A stretch of 64,000 bases of DNA from Macrococcus carouselicus. GTDB lineage: Bacteria; Bacillota; Bacilli; Staphylococcales; Staphylococcaceae. Below are positions 42,144 to 50,843 of this stretch, one piece after another. A model generated the notes under the pieces. The model had not been told where the DNA came from, made no database searches, and worked only from the letters and a program-made list of their open reading frames with translations. The number at the start of each line of letters is the position of its first letter. Position 1 is the stretch's first letter. Location of the stretch: assembly GCF_004359515.1 (NCBI RefSeq), contig NZ_SCWD01000003.1, positions 62,001 through 126,000 of the forward strand, given 5' to 3'. The position numbers were made by a program, and so were the translations under genes.

Positions 42144-42743
42144 TCAACCTTTTACACTCTTTAAAATATAATAGCCTTTATCTTTCGTCAGAACTTCCAC
42201 ATTGCCGAATAGTTCTTTCATGCGCTTCTTAGCAGAGGGCATCCCCTGCTTTTTCTGGATGACAACGAATAGTGCTCCTTCCGGCAGCAGCTTATTATAA
42301 CTCTGATCCAGAATTTTATTGACCACTTCTTTGCCTGCGCGGATCGGCGGATTAGTGAGAATCGCATTGAACTCTGCCTTGACCGCATCAAGCGCATCGC
42401 TTTTATAGATTTCAACGTTCGGGATATGATTGGCTTGTGCATTGGCCTTAGCAAGACTAAGCGCACGTTCATTGACATCAACCATATGCACGACACTCGC
42501 CGCACGTACTTTAGCGATCATGAGTCCAATCGGACCATAACCACAGCCAACATCCAGAATTTCTAAGTAAGAAGCGGCTTCTTTAAGAAAGGCATTGACA
42601 AGCACATTGGAGCCGAAGTCGATGCTGCCTTTCGAGAAGACACCACTGTCCGTCTTCAGATCAAGTCGATAATCTTCATATGTATAGGTGAACCCAACAG
42701 GATTTGAAGCAACGTCCTGCTCTTCACTGTAATAATGACTCAT
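42144..42743 (-). CDS. Class I SAM-dependent methyltransferase (RsmC-like)
   Basis: 199 residues. SAM-binding LDVGCGYGPIGLM and the N-methyltransferase motif TNPPIRAG, typical of RsmC/YbxB proteins that methylate a guanine of rRNA. This gene lies between rplL and rpoB in many Firmicutes. Target not proven. AAGGGG precedes the start. Confidence 0.9.
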   Translation of the reverse strand: MSHYYSEEQDVASNPVGFTYTYEDYRLDLKTDSGVFSKGSIDFGSNVLVNAFLKEAASYLEILDVGCGYGPIGLMIAKVRAASVVHMVDVNERALSLAKANAQANHIPNVEIYKSDALDAVKAEFNAILTNPPIRAGKEVVNKILDQSYNKLLPEGALFVVIQKKQGMPSAKKRMKELFGNVEVLTKDKGYYILKSVKG

Positions 42744-42763
42744 ATAGCACCCCTTTACACAAA

Positions 42764-42797
42764 AATAAAACCCGTTATAATCATAACGGGTTTTTAA
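42764..42797 (-). terminator. Terminator/attenuator between rplL and the methyltransferase gene
   Basis: Stem AAACCCGTTA / TAACGGGTTT followed by TATTTTT on the minus strand. Partial read-through here would set the ratio of ribosomal protein to RNA polymerase genes. Confidence 0.85.
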
Positions 42798-42809
42798 TGG
42801 AAGTGGTAA

Positions 42810-43172
42810 TTATTTAACTTCTACAGTTGCGCCAGCTTCTTCTAATTTAGCTTTTAATTCTTCAGCTTCGTCTTTAGAGATGCCTTCTTTAACTGCTTTA
42901 GGAGCGTTATCAACTACTTCTTTAGCTTCTTTTAAGCCAAGACCAGTTGCTTCTTTAACTGCTTTAACAACTTTGATTTTTGAAGATCCAGCAGATACTA
43001 ATTCTACTGTGAATTCTGTTTGCTCTGCTTCAGCAGCGCCACCAGCTGCACCAGCTACTGCTACAGGAGCTGCTGCTGTTACACCAAATTCTTCTTCAAT
43101 AGCTTTAACTAAGTCGTTTAATTCTAATACTGACATTTCTTTGATTGCATCGATGATTTGTTCTTTAGTCAT
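42810..43172 (-). CDS. rplL: Ribosomal protein L7/L12
   Basis: 120 residues. N-terminal dimerisation helices, Ala/Gly/Pro-rich hinge ([15 protein letters not shown]), and the factor-binding domain [22 protein letters not shown] precedes the start. Confidence 0.99.
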   Translation of the reverse strand: MTKEQIIDAIKEMSVLELNDLVKAIEEEFGVTAAAPVAVAGAAGGAAEAEQTEFTVELVSAGSSKIKVVKAVKEATGLGLKEAKEVVDNAPKAVKEGISKDEAEELKAKLEEAGATVEVK

Positions 43173-43204
43173 GATATATTTCCTCCGTTTTTTAGGTTTT
43201 ATTT

Positions 43205-43762
43205 TTATGCTTCTGTTGTTTCAGATGCTTCTTCTGCTGCAGGCGCTTCAGCTGGTGCTGCTGCTTCTGTACCAGTTTCTTTCTGTTCGCCTACCGCTTT
43301 AACAGCATAAGCGAAGTTTCTCATTGGTGCTTGTAATACTGAAAGTACCATAGAGATAAGACCTTCTTTTGATGGTAAAGATGCGATTGCTTTAACTTCT
43401 TCAACAGAAGTCACTTTACCTTCGATGATGCCGGCTTTGATTTCTAATTTATCGTTGTCTTTAGCGAATTCAGCAATGATTTTTGCTGGCGCTACAACTT
43501 CTTCATTAGAGAATGCGATTGCGTTAGGGCCTGTTAAGAATTCTTCAATTCCTTCAACACCTGCTGCTTCAGCTGCACGACGAACTAAAGTATTTTTGTA
43601 TACTCGGAACTCGATGCCTGCTTCGCGAAGTTGTTTACGTAGTTCAGTTACTTGCGCAACTGTTAAACCACGATAGTCAACGATGATTGTAGATACTGAA
43701 TTTTTAAATTGTTCAGTGATCAAATCAGCTTTTTGTTGTTTGATTTCAACTGTTTTAGACAT
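43205..43762 (-). CDS. rplJ: Ribosomal protein L10
   Basis: 185 residues, about 19 longer than the usual 166 because of an Ala/Glu/Pro/Thr-rich C-terminal tail ([20 protein letters not shown]) after the L12-binding helix. It anchors the L7/L12 stalk and represses its own operon through the leader. GGAGG precedes the start. Confidence 0.97.
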   Translation of the reverse strand: MSKTVEIKQQKADLITEQFKNSVSTIIVDYRGLTVAQVTELRKQLREAGIEFRVYKNTLVRRAAEAAGVEGIEEFLTGPNAIAFSNEEVVAPAKIIAEFAKDNDKLEIKAGIIEGKVTSVEEVKAIASLPSKEGLISMVLSVLQAPMRNFAYAVKAVGEQKETGTEAAAPAEAPAAEEASETTEA

Positions 43763-43915
43763 TCTGACACCTCCATTAAGATTTTCGTGCTTTTCTAATT
43801 ATGAATTAAAAAAGCACTTTTCACCCATGGTAAAAAGTGCTTGAAGATTCAAGTCAATTTTCACCTCGGCAGGATGATTAAGCCGCAGCCCCTGCTGTCT
43901 TAGGTTGTAAATACA
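43763..43915 (-). promoter_or_regulatory. L10 leader RNA (rplJL autoregulation)
   Basis: The transcript starts ACAACCTAAGACAGCAGGGG and returns with CCTGCCGAGG, the conserved core of the Firmicutes L10 leader that L10(L12)4 binds. A hairpin with T-tract (AAGCACTTTT / AAAAGTGCTT, 43807-43842) lies just before rplJ and looks like an attenuator. Confidence 0.9.
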
Positions 43916-43921
43916 AATTAC

Positions 43922-43950
43922 ACTATAACGCGCAATCTGATATTTGTCAA
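43922..43950 (-). promoter_or_regulatory. Promoter of rplJ-rplL
   Basis: Consensus -35 TTGACA (43945-43950), 17-base spacer, -10 TATAGT (43922-43927). Confidence 0.88.
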
Positions 43951-43957
43951 TTATAAA

Positions 43958-44653
43958 TTAGTTACGGATTTCCGCTGGGTCGATTTTGATACCAGGGCCC
44001 ATTGTTGTAGAAACCGCTACAGATTTGAAGTAAACACCTTTAGATGATGCTGGTTTAGCTTTTGCTAAAACGTCTTTAAGAACGTTGAAGTTTTCAACTA
44101 ATTTAGCTTCGTCGAATGATACTTTACCGATTGCAGCATGAACGATACCTGCTTTTTCAGCGCGGTATTCAACTTTACCGGCTTTAATTTCATTGACCGC
44201 TTTCGTTACGTCCATGGTTACTGTACCAGTTTTAGGGTTTGGCATTAAACCTTTAGGTCCTAAGACACGTCCAAGTTTACCAACTTCACCCATCATGTCA
44301 GGTGTTGCAACGATGACGTCGAAATCGAACCAGCCTTGGTTGATTTTGTTGATGTATTCAGTATCGCCCGCATAGTCAGCACCCGCTGCTTCTGCTTCTT
44401 TAAGTTTTTCACCTTTAGCGAATACTAATACACGTTGCGTTTTACCAGTACCGTTTGGCAGTACAACTGCACCACGGATCTGCTGATCATTTTTACGAGT
44501 ATCGATTCCTAAACGGAATGCAACTTCAACTGAAGCGTCAAAGTTAACTGTGCTTGTTTCTTTAGCAAGTTTGATTGCTTCTTCTACTGAGTAGAAGTTC
44601 TGAGCATCAACTTTTTGCACGGCTTCTTGATATTTTTTACCTTTTTTAGCCAT
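43958..44653 (-). CDS. rplA: Ribosomal protein L1
   Basis: 231 residues, normal for L1, the mobile L1 stalk protein on 23S r[34 protein letters not shown] and the end [17 protein letters not shown] are family motifs. L1 also represses its own synthesis. GGAGG precedes the start. Confidence 0.99.
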   Translation of the reverse strand: MAKKGKKYQEAVQKVDAQNFYSVEEAIKLAKETSTVNFDASVEVAFRLGIDTRKNDQQIRGAVVLPNGTGKTQRVLVFAKGEKLKEAEAAGADYAGDTEYINKINQGWFDFDVIVATPDMMGEVGKLGRVLGPKGLMPNPKTGTVTMDVTKAVNEIKAGKVEYRAEKAGIVHAAIGKVSFDEAKLVENFNVLKDVLAKAKPASSKGVYFKSVAVSTTMGPGIKIDPAEIRN

Positions 44654-44671
44654 TGTTCATTTCCTCCTTTA

Positions 44672-44697
44672 GTGGTTTTAGCGGAATTTCCTCCCAC
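44672..44697 (-). promoter_or_regulatory. Putative L1-binding leader before rplA
   Basis: GTGGGAGG ... CCGCTAAAACCAC just before the rplA binding site has the two strands that form the L1 site in 23S rRNA (GUGGGAGG ... ACCAC in helices 76-77). Probable translational operator. Confidence 0.55.
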
Positions 44698-44709
44698 GTT
44701 AATGCAAGA

Positions 44710-44728
44710 GCAGACGTCAGACGTCTGC
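44710..44728 (-). repeat. Inverted repeat in the rplK-rplA gap
   Basis: GCAGACGTC A GACGTCTGC, a perfect nine-base inverted repeat without T-tract, between rplK and the putative L1 site. Function unknown; could be processing or stability related. Confidence 0.5.
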
Positions 44729-44742
44729 CATAAACCTGTTTA

Positions 44743-45165
44743 TTATTTGATTTCAAATCCCATGCTGCGAGCAGTACCTGCGATAATACGCATTGCTGCT
44801 TCAACGCTTGCTGCGTTCAAGTCTTCCATTTTTTCTTCAGCAATTTGGCGTACTTGGTCTTCAGTTACTGTTGCAACTTTGTTTTTATTCGGTTCGCCTG
44901 AACCTTTTTCAACTTTAGCTGCTTTTTTCAGTAATACTGCTGCAGGTGGTGTTTTAGTGATGAATGTAAATGAACGATCTTCAAATACAGAAATTTCAAC
45001 CGGAATGATTAAACCTGCTTGTTCTTGTGTACGTGCGTTAAATTCTTTACAGAATCCCATGATGTTTACACCCGCTTGACCTAATGCTGGACCAACTGGT
45101 GGTGCCGGATTCGCTTTCCCTGCAGGGATTTGTAATTTAACAACTTTGATTACTTTTTTAGCCAC
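44743..45165 (-). CDS. rplK: Ribosomal protein L11
   Basis: 140 residues from a GTG at 45165 ([20 protein letters not shown]), the standard length. A GTG three codons upstream belongs to the GGAGGTG ribosome binding site and would give a 143-residue reading that I reject. It binds the GTPase-associated region of 23S rRNA. Confidence 0.98.
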   Translation of the reverse strand: MAKKVIKVVKLQIPAGKANPAPPVGPALGQAGVNIMGFCKEFNARTQEQAGLIIPVEISVFEDRSFTFITKTPPAAVLLKKAAKVEKGSGEPNKNKVATVTEDQVRQIAEEKMEDLNAASVEAAMRIIAGTARSMGFEIK

Positions 45166-45192
45166 GATGTGCACCTCCTATAATATCGTGAT

Positions 45193-45224
45193 GTGGTCAC
45201 AGGGTATGATATTTACCCTCCCAC
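45193..45224 (-). promoter_or_regulatory. Putative L1-binding leader before rplK
   Basis: GTGGGAGGG ... CCCTGTGACCAC in the 5' leader, the same arrangement as before rplA and similar to the L1 site of 23S rRNA. Confidence 0.55.
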
Positions 45225-45253
45225 TCAACAATCGTGCTTGGCACGACCCTAAA

Positions 45254-45282
45254 ATAATATCATTTTTCAAAACTTATTGCAA
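45254..45282 (-). promoter_or_regulatory. Promoter of rplK-rplA
   Basis: -35 TTGCAA (45277-45282), 17-base spacer, -10 TATTAT (45254-45259). Confidence 0.75.
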
Positions 45283-45302
45283 GTGTATTTTTAAATGTTT
45301 TG

Positions 45303-45848
45303 TTATAGTTTTTCAACTTGATCGAATTCAACCTCAACCGGTGTCTCACGACCGAACAATTCAACCAGTACAGTCAGCTTGTACTTCTCAGCATCCATCT
45401 CTTTGATCTCGCCGACCTGATTGGTGAATGGCCCTGATGTGATACGAACTTGTTCGCCTACTTCCAGCTCAACATCAATTGTTTTTTCGGCCATACCCAT
45501 CGACTTGAGGATAAAGCGCGCTTCGTCCGGTAATAACGGATTCGGTTTTGAACCTGCACCTGCTGAGCCGACGAAACCAGTGACACCCGGTGTATTACGC
45601 ACGACATACCATGACTCATCTGTCATGACAAGTTCAACCAGCACATAACCTGGGAATGTCTTTTTAAGGGATGTCTTACGTTTACCATCTTTAATCGTTG
45701 TTTCTTCTTCTTCAGGAATCACAACGCGGAAGATTTGATCCTGCATGTTCATGGATTCAAGACGTTTTTCCAAGTTATCTTTAACCTTATTTTCGTACCC
45801 GGAATACGTATGAACCGCATACCAATGCTTTTTACTTTCTTCTGACAT
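45303..45848 (-). CDS. nusG: Transcription termination/antitermination factor NusG
   Basis: 181 residues. NGN domain (KHWYAVHTYSGYENKVK, FPGYVLVEL) and C-terminal KOW domain (GPFTNQVGEIKEMD). It binds RNA polymerase and affects pausing. AAGGAGG precedes the start. Confidence 0.98.
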   Translation of the reverse strand: MSEESKKHWYAVHTYSGYENKVKDNLEKRLESMNMQDQIFRVVIPEEEETTIKDGKRKTSLKKTFPGYVLVELVMTDESWYVVRNTPGVTGFVGSAGAGSKPNPLLPDEARFILKSMGMAEKTIDVELEVGEQVRITSGPFTNQVGEIKEMDAEKYKLTVLVELFGRETPVEVEFDQVEKL

Positions 45849-45859
45849 GATGTGCCTCC

Positions 45860-46036
45860 TTAATTAATTAACTTGATCAGTTCTGTAATACCTAAATCGA
45901 CTGCGTAAAAGAATAAAATGAAAAATAAAACCGTGAGTACAACGATTGCTGTATCCCGTCCAACTTCTTTACCTGTCGGCCAAGAGGTCTTTTTCATTTC
46001 TGAGATAACGCCTTGGAAGAAATTTTCCTTTTGCAT
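45860..46036 (-). CDS. secE: Protein translocase subunit SecE
   Basis: 58 residues. N-terminal amphipathic helix with [18 protein letters not shown], then one membrane helix ([18 protein letters not shown]), the short single-helix Gram-positive SecE. It lies between rpmG and nusG as usual. GGAGG is seen before the ATG. Confidence 0.95.
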   Translation of the reverse strand: MQKENFFQGVISEMKKTSWPTGKEVGRDTAIVVLTVLFFILFFYAVDLGITELIKLIN

Positions 46037-46047
46037 GATGTGGCCTC

Positions 46048-46188
46048 CTAAATTGATTCTCTATGAATAGTGTGCGCATCACATGTCTTACAGTACTTTT
46101 TCAGTTCCAGCCGGTTCGCCGAATCATTTTTGGACACTGTATAATTTCGGCTTCCGCACTTCGAACAGCTCATCGCTACTTTTTTCAC
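46048..46188 (-). CDS. rpmG: Ribosomal protein L33 (zinc-binding form)
   Basis: 46 residues from GTG. Two CxxC pairs (SCSKCGS, YCKTCDA) form the zinc ribbon, so this is the C+ type. AAGGTGAG lies before the start. Located before secE as in Bacillus and Staphylococcus. Confidence 0.93.
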   Translation of the reverse strand: MKKVAMSCSKCGSRNYTVSKNDSANRLELKKYCKTCDAHTIHRESI

Positions 46189-46236
46189 TATAACTCACCT
46201 TAATCTTATTTAATATAAAACCTAAAGAAATAATTG

Positions 46237-46851
46237 TCAACGCATCAACTGAGAGAGAATCTTATTTTTCAGGCGTGTATATGCATTTCTGACCATGCGT
46301 TCTGTCTTCTTCTCTTTCTCCATCACTTCCAGTAGTCCGTCCCCCGCAATCAAATGTTTCAGCAGCTGATTTTCAAACGGACTGAGTCCAAGAGTGACCG
46401 GATTGATAGACAGCCACAGCTCCTTGTAGATACTGATATTCTCCGGTGTCGGCTTACAGTCACTAAGAATCTCTTCCAGTGACTGATCTGATACTTCCTG
46501 ATGAAGGGGCTGCTGCAGACTCATCGTATAGCGATACTGCCGGTCTTTCCTCGCCCAGTCAACGAGCCTGTAGTGCAGCATCTTCAGGTAATATGGCTGA
46601 AATTTGCCGCATTTCTCTTCATCGAACTGCAGGGCAGAATGATACAGCAGAATGAGTGCATCCTGGTGAATTTCTTGTATTTCGAGCGAGGGATAGCGCA
46701 GGCCATAATGATAAATCAAGGGCTTCATTCTAACTGACAGACACTCAAATGCAGAATCATTCCCCGTTTTGACTTTTGACACAAGAAGTTCGTCACTTTC
46801 CGTATAATAGTCGGCAGACAGCTCAAAAATATAAGACAGCAGAATGTTCAA
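46237..46851 (-). CDS. sigH: Sigma factor SigH-like (competence/sporulation-type sigma)
   Basis: 204 residues from TTG, behind GAGGTG. It has sigma-70 region 2-like sequence (LEIQEIHQDALILLYHSALQ, YYLKMLHYRLVDWARKD) and a region 4-like helix-turn-helix near the C terminus (LLEVMEKEKKTERMVRNAYT). Divergent from typical sigma factors but in the exact place of S. aureus sigH, which controls competence genes. TTG start and weak context suggest low basal translation. Confidence 0.82.
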   Translation of the reverse strand: MNILLSYIFELSADYYTESDELLVSKVKTGNDSAFECLSVRMKPLIYHYGLRYPSLEIQEIHQDALILLYHSALQFDEEKCGKFQPYYLKMLHYRLVDWARKDRQYRYTMSLQQPLHQEVSDQSLEEILSDCKPTPENISIYKELWLSINPVTLGLSPFENQLLKHLIAGDGLLEVMEKEKKTERMVRNAYTRLKNKILSQLMR

Positions 46852-46929
46852 TGCACACCTCTTCTGTTTTTAATTCTATTTTAACCTGTCCAGGAAACAC
46901 ATACAATTGCTGCCATTAAGATAAATTAT

Positions 46930-47448
46930 TTACTTATGTCCTCGTCTTAGCTGCTCCAGCCGGTTCTTTGTTTCGTCATCGATCGCAATACGCATTCTAG
47001 GTTTGTCATGCTTCATTTCTTCAAGATCTCGTTCAAGCAGCTCTTTGTCTTCTTCAAGCTCCAGCAGAAACTCGCGGGATGATAATCGAAGGGCGCCTGC
47101 ACCGAAGATAGTGTGCTGTTCAGACAGGTCACTTGTGATAACCATGATGCGCGTGATGTGTTTATCATACAGTTCATAGACAAGACGTTCAATGACGGCA
47201 TCAGCTGTCTCATCTTTTTTGGAATAGATGACATTGATACCATGAAAGTACTCACGCGCCTCGTTACTCCCAGTCATGTACGCGTCAAATACACAGATCA
47301 GTTCCGTCTGCTGCCTGGCATTATAATTGACCAGAGTCAGGAGGAGGGTCTTACGCGCTTCCTCAAGAGATTCTTCTGCTATTCTCTTCAGTTCAGCGCT
47401 CTGACCGATGACATTATAGCCATCCACTATTGTATAATGTGTCTTCAT
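46930..47448 (-). CDS. rae1: Ribosome-associated mRNA endonuclease Rae1 (YacP, NYN/PIN domain)
   Basis: 172 residues. NYN domain: IVDGYNVIGQ at 8-17, CVFDAYMTG, DETADAVIERL and ITSDLSEQ carry the acidic catalytic residues. B. subtilis Rae1 enters the ribosomal A site and cuts mRNA. ATG overlaps the rlmB stop (TGATG). C-terminal helical extension. Confidence 0.9.
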   Translation of the reverse strand: MKTHYTIVDGYNVIGQSAELKRIAEESLEEARKTLLLTLVNYNARQQTELICVFDAYMTGSNEAREYFHGINVIYSKKDETADAVIERLVYELYDKHITRIMVITSDLSEQHTIFGAGALRLSSREFLLELEEDKELLERDLEEMKHDKPRMRIAIDDETKNRLEQLRRGHK

Positions 47449-48182
47449 CAGTCAAGCGGTATGCGCTTTCTATAAACTTCATACATCAGCAGACCAGCTG
47501 CAACAGAAGCATTCAGACTATTGACATGACCGATCATCGGCAGATGGATCAGGAAATCGCATTTCTCTTTGACAAGGCGACTCATGCCTTCTCCTTCAGA
47601 GCCGATGACAATCGCGAGCGGCATGCCAGCATCCATCTTGCGGTAATCCACTGATTTCTTTGCATCGGTTCCGCATACCCAGAAACCTGCTTCCTTCAGC
47701 TTGTCGATGGTTTGTGCCAGATTCGTCACACGCATCACCGGTACATGTTCAATCGCACCCGTTGATGCTTTTACAACTGTGGAGTTCAAGGTAACCGACC
47801 GACGTTTCGGTATGATTATACCATCCACGCCTATCGCATCAGCTGTCCGGATGATGGAACCCAGGTTATGCGGATCTTCCAGTCCGTCAAGAATCATGAC
47901 AGTAGACAGTTTGTCTTTGACGGTTTCCAGGAAGTCTTCCACTTCCGTATATTCATAGGGAGAGATCTGCGCTGCGATACCTTGATGGGGTACATCACTC
48001 ATCTGGTCCAGCTTGTTTTTCGGAACCTGCTGCACTACGATTTTGCGGTCCCGCAGCATATCCAGAATTGGCTTGATCTGCTGTTTATTGATCCCTTCCT
48101 GTATATAGACCTTGTTGATTTCACGGTCCGACTCTGCAGCACTTCTGACTGCGTGACGACCTACGATAATATCTTCGTTCAT
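47448..48182 (-). CDS. rlmB: 23S rRNA 2'-O-methyltransferase RlmB (SPOUT/TrmH family)
   Basis: 244 residues. N-terminal L30-like substrate-binding domain, then the knotted SPOUT domain with [34 protein letters not shown] and [15 protein letters not shown]-type (here [15 protein letters not shown]) motifs. It methylates G2251 of 23S rRNA in E. coli. The start overlaps the mrnC stop. Confidence 0.94.
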   Translation of the reverse strand: MNEDIIVGRHAVRSAAESDREINKVYIQEGINKQQIKPILDMLRDRKIVVQQVPKNKLDQMSDVPHQGIAAQISPYEYTEVEDFLETVKDKLSTVMILDGLEDPHNLGSIIRTADAIGVDGIIIPKRRSVTLNSTVVKASTGAIEHVPVMRVTNLAQTIDKLKEAGFWVCGTDAKKSVDYRKMDAGMPLAIVIGSEGEGMSRLVKEKCDFLIHLPMIGHVNSLNASVAAGLLMYEVYRKRIPLD

Positions 48183-48580
48183 TTAGATTCCCTCTCCTCG
48201 CAGAGTTCAATGATTTTGACCAGCAGCGCCTGCAGTCTCTCGTCTTCACCTGACAGTTTCAGGTAGCCGATGACCGCTTCAAGGCCGGTACTTTTCTTGT
48301 ACGTCAGAACATCTGTATTTTTGGCTTTCGTATGACTCTTCGCATTGCGCCCACGCATCAGAACGTCGTATTCAGCTGCAGTGAAATAGGACTCTGCAAC
48401 CAAGGCATCAAACGTCTGGGCCTGACTCTTTGCTGATACATAGAATGTTGCTGCACGGTGCAGCGCATTCGGTTTCGCCTGCAGTTTTCTGATGACATGC
48501 ATTCTGATATGAAGGTCCAGCAGCGCGTCACCGAGATAAGCAAGCGTCAGCGGGTTATATAAGTGCGCCTGCTCAGCCAC
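48179..48580 (-). CDS. mrnC: Mini-ribonuclease III
   Basis: 133 residues from GTG. RNase III catalytic domain without dsRNA-binding domain; [17 protein letters not shown] holds the signature acidic residues. It trims the ends of 23S rRNA precursor. It overlaps cysS by eight bases. Confidence 0.94.
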   Translation of the reverse strand: MAEQAHLYNPLTLAYLGDALLDLHIRMHVIRKLQAKPNALHRAATFYVSAKSQAQTFDALVAESYFTAAEYDVLMRGRNAKSHTKAKNTDVLTYKKSTGLEAVIGYLKLSGEDERLQALLVKIIELCEERESK

Positions 48581-49967
48581 GGCGGAACCTCACACCTTGT
48601 GCAGTGTCTTCAAGGATGATATTTTTGTCTTTCAGCATGTCACGGATTTCATCTGCACGAGTGAAGTCTTTATTTTCACGTGCCTGCTGACGTTCTTCTA
48701 TCAGTGTTTCGATTTCTTCATCCAGCAATTCCTCTTTCCTGTCCAGACTGACACCCAGTACACCGCTGATGCTGTCAAACACTTCGATAAAGCGGCTGAT
48801 GACTGTCTGATTTGTCGTTGTGCGCTGGTTATAGACATTCGCAAGTTTCGTCAGTTCATACCAGCTTGTCACTGCATTGGCTGTGTTGAAGTCGTCATCC
48901 ATCGCCGTTTCAAAACGACCGAGAATCTGATTGATTTCATCAATCACTTCCTTATCATCTGCGATATCTACCGACATCTCCCGACGTTCCTTCAGTGCGT
49001 GATAAGCATTCTGGATGCGTTCAAGGCCCGCTTTTGCACTTGCCACCAGTTCCCTGTTATAGTTGATCGGGTTGCGGTAATGTACGCTGATCATAAAGAA
49101 GCGCAGGACATCAGGGTCCACTTCCTTGATGATGTCATGAACGAGGATAAAGTTACCGAGTGATTTACTCATTTTCTCGTTATCGATATTGATGAAGCCG
49201 TTATGCATCCAGTAGCGCGCAAATGTTTGGTCATTATGTGCTTCTGACTGAGCGATCTCGTTCTCGTGATGCGGGAACGCAAGGTCACTGCCACCGGCAT
49301 GGATATCAATCGTATCACCTAGCAGCTTACGGGCCATTACGGAACACTCTATGTGCCAGCCTGGCCGACCTTCTCCCCACGGACTGTCCCATTTGATTTC
49401 ACCCGGTTTTGCTGCTTTCCAGAGCGCAAAATCAAGTGCATCATCTTTCAGTTCACCTTGCTGAATACGGGCTCCCACCTTTAACTCATCAATCGACTGC
49501 TGGCTGAGTTTGCCGTAGCCATCAAATTTACGGGTACGGAAGTAGACGTCTCCACCGCTTGCATATGCATAGTCTTTCTCAATCAGCACTTTAATGAATT
49601 CAATGATATCATCCATATGTTCCATCACACGAGGATGGGCAGTTGCCGGCTTGCAGTTCAATGCCTGTGTGTCCTCGAAATAAGCTTCGATAAAACGGTC
49701 AGCTACTTCTGGGACCGTTGAGCCCAATTCATTGGCCGCTTTGATCAGTTTATCATCGACATCTGTAAAGTTTGATACATAGTTCACATCATACCCTTTA
49801 TATTCAAAGTAACGGCGAACGACATCAAAACTGATGGCAGGACGCGCATTTCCGATATGGATATAGTTATAGACAGTCGGTCCGCAGACATACATCTTCA
49901 CTTTACCTTCTTCAAGCGGTACGAACGGTTCCTTCTTTCTAGTCAGTGTATTATATAACGTAATCAT
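48573..49967 (-). CDS. cysS: Cysteinyl-tRNA synthetase
   Basis: 464 residues, class Ia. YIHIGNARP is the HIGH motif and KMSKSLGN the KMSKS loop; zinc ligands in CGPTVYN and the WHIECS/HHENE segments. It charges tRNA-Cys. The start follows GGAGAG and lies within the end of cysE, so both are read from the T-box transcript. Confidence 0.98.
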   Translation of the reverse strand: MITLYNTLTRKKEPFVPLEEGKVKMYVCGPTVYNYIHIGNARPAISFDVVRRYFEYKGYDVNYVSNFTDVDDKLIKAANELGSTVPEVADRFIEAYFEDTQALNCKPATAHPRVMEHMDDIIEFIKVLIEKDYAYASGGDVYFRTRKFDGYGKLSQQSIDELKVGARIQQGELKDDALDFALWKAAKPGEIKWDSPWGEGRPGWHIECSVMARKLLGDTIDIHAGGSDLAFPHHENEIAQSEAHNDQTFARYWMHNGFINIDNEKMSKSLGNFILVHDIIKEVDPDVLRFFMISVHYRNPINYNRELVASAKAGLERIQNAYHALKERREMSVDIADDKEVIDEINQILGRFETAMDDDFNTANAVTSWYELTKLANVYNQRTTTNQTVISRFIEVFDSISGVLGVSLDRKEELLDEEIETLIEERQQARENKDFTRADEIRDMLKDKNIILEDTAQGVRFRRG

Positions 49968-50592
49968 CTGTAATCTCTCCATTCTTCGCTTTATCGATAT
50001 GACACTCAAGCTCTTTTAGTTTTTCATAAATCGGATCCGGCAGCTTCGTATGATCAAAGCTCTTACCGACACGTCTGCCGTGCTGTTTGACAATATGTCC
50101 TGGAATACCGACCACTGTAGAGTAATCCGGGACATTTCTCAGCACCACTGAATTAGCCCCGATATTGACATTGTTACCCACCTGTATATTACCGAGGACT
50201 TTAGCACCGGCAGCAATCAGTACATTATCCCCGATATCCGGATGGCGCTTTCCTGATTCCTTACCTGTCCCACCGAGTGTCACACCTTGATAAATGGTGA
50301 CATTGTCACCAATTGTACATGTCTCGCCGATAACAATTCCCATGCCGTGGTCAATAAACAGTCGTCTACCTATTTTTGCGCCTGGATGAATCTCAATGCC
50401 TGTCATAAATCGTGACATCTGACTGATTACGCGTGCCAGGAAAAATCGGTTATGTCTGAAAAGCCAGTGGGCCACCAGATGCCACCAGATAGCATGAAGG
50501 CCGGAATACGTTAAAAATACTTCTACACCACTTCTCGCAGCTGGATCCTGTTCGAACACCATCGCGATATCCTCTTTGATACGATTAAACAT
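49951..50592 (-). CDS. cysE: Serine O-acetyltransferase
   Basis: 213 residues. N-terminal helical domain and left-handed beta-helix ([19 protein letters not shown] with catalytic Asp/His, [17 protein letters not shown]). It makes O-acetylserine for cysteine synthesis. GAGGGGAGGG precedes the start. Behind a cysteine T-box. Confidence 0.97.
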   Translation of the reverse strand: MFNRIKEDIAMVFEQDPAARSGVEVFLTYSGLHAIWWHLVAHWLFRHNRFFLARVISQMSRFMTGIEIHPGAKIGRRLFIDHGMGIVIGETCTIGDNVTIYQGVTLGGTGKESGKRHPDIGDNVLIAAGAKVLGNIQVGNNVNIGANSVVLRNVPDYSTVVGIPGHIVKQHGRRVGKSFDHTKLPDPIYEKLKELECHIDKAKNGEITDDYVI

Positions 50593-50623
50593 GGTTAACC
50601 CTCCCCTCTACATAAAAAAGCAC

Positions 50624-50807
50624 CTCAGACGTCTATACGTCAGAGGTGCCTATTCAAACACGGTTCCACTCTTCATCAAATGGCAGAGCCATTCACTCAT
50701 TGATTATTCATTTCTTACTCAAGAAGGCGCATTCGATTAATCATGCCACGTCTTTTCACCAGCCAGACGCTCTCTACCAGACATTCATAATGTACTAATT
50801 CTTCCTG
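50624..50807 (-). promoter_or_regulatory. T-box riboswitch (cysteine) before cysE-cysS
   Basis: On the minus strand: AGAGAG-containing stem I apical part (GGTAGAGAGCGTCTGG, GGTGAAAAGACG), the T-box GAGTGGAACCGTGTTTG, and a terminator stem GCACCTCTGACGT / ACGTCTGAGGTGC with T6. A TGC triplet in CGAATGCGCC is the best candidate specifier codon, which fits tRNA-Cys and the genes controlled. Uncharged tRNA-Cys should promote read-through. Confidence 0.93.
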
Positions 50808-50813
50808 TCACTT

Positions 50814-50843
50814 ATTATACTGTGTAGGGCTCAAGTCGTTCAA
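50814..50843 (-). promoter_or_regulatory. Promoter of the cysE-cysS T-box transcript
   Basis: -35 TTGAAC (50838-50843), 18-base spacer, -10 TATAAT (50814-50819). It lies inside the end of gltX and the -10 box covers the gltX stop codon. Confidence 0.75.

Noticed and set aside
48597-49163. 188-codon plus-strand reading frame opposite cysS
   Set aside because: Shadow of cysS on the other strand; no start signal.
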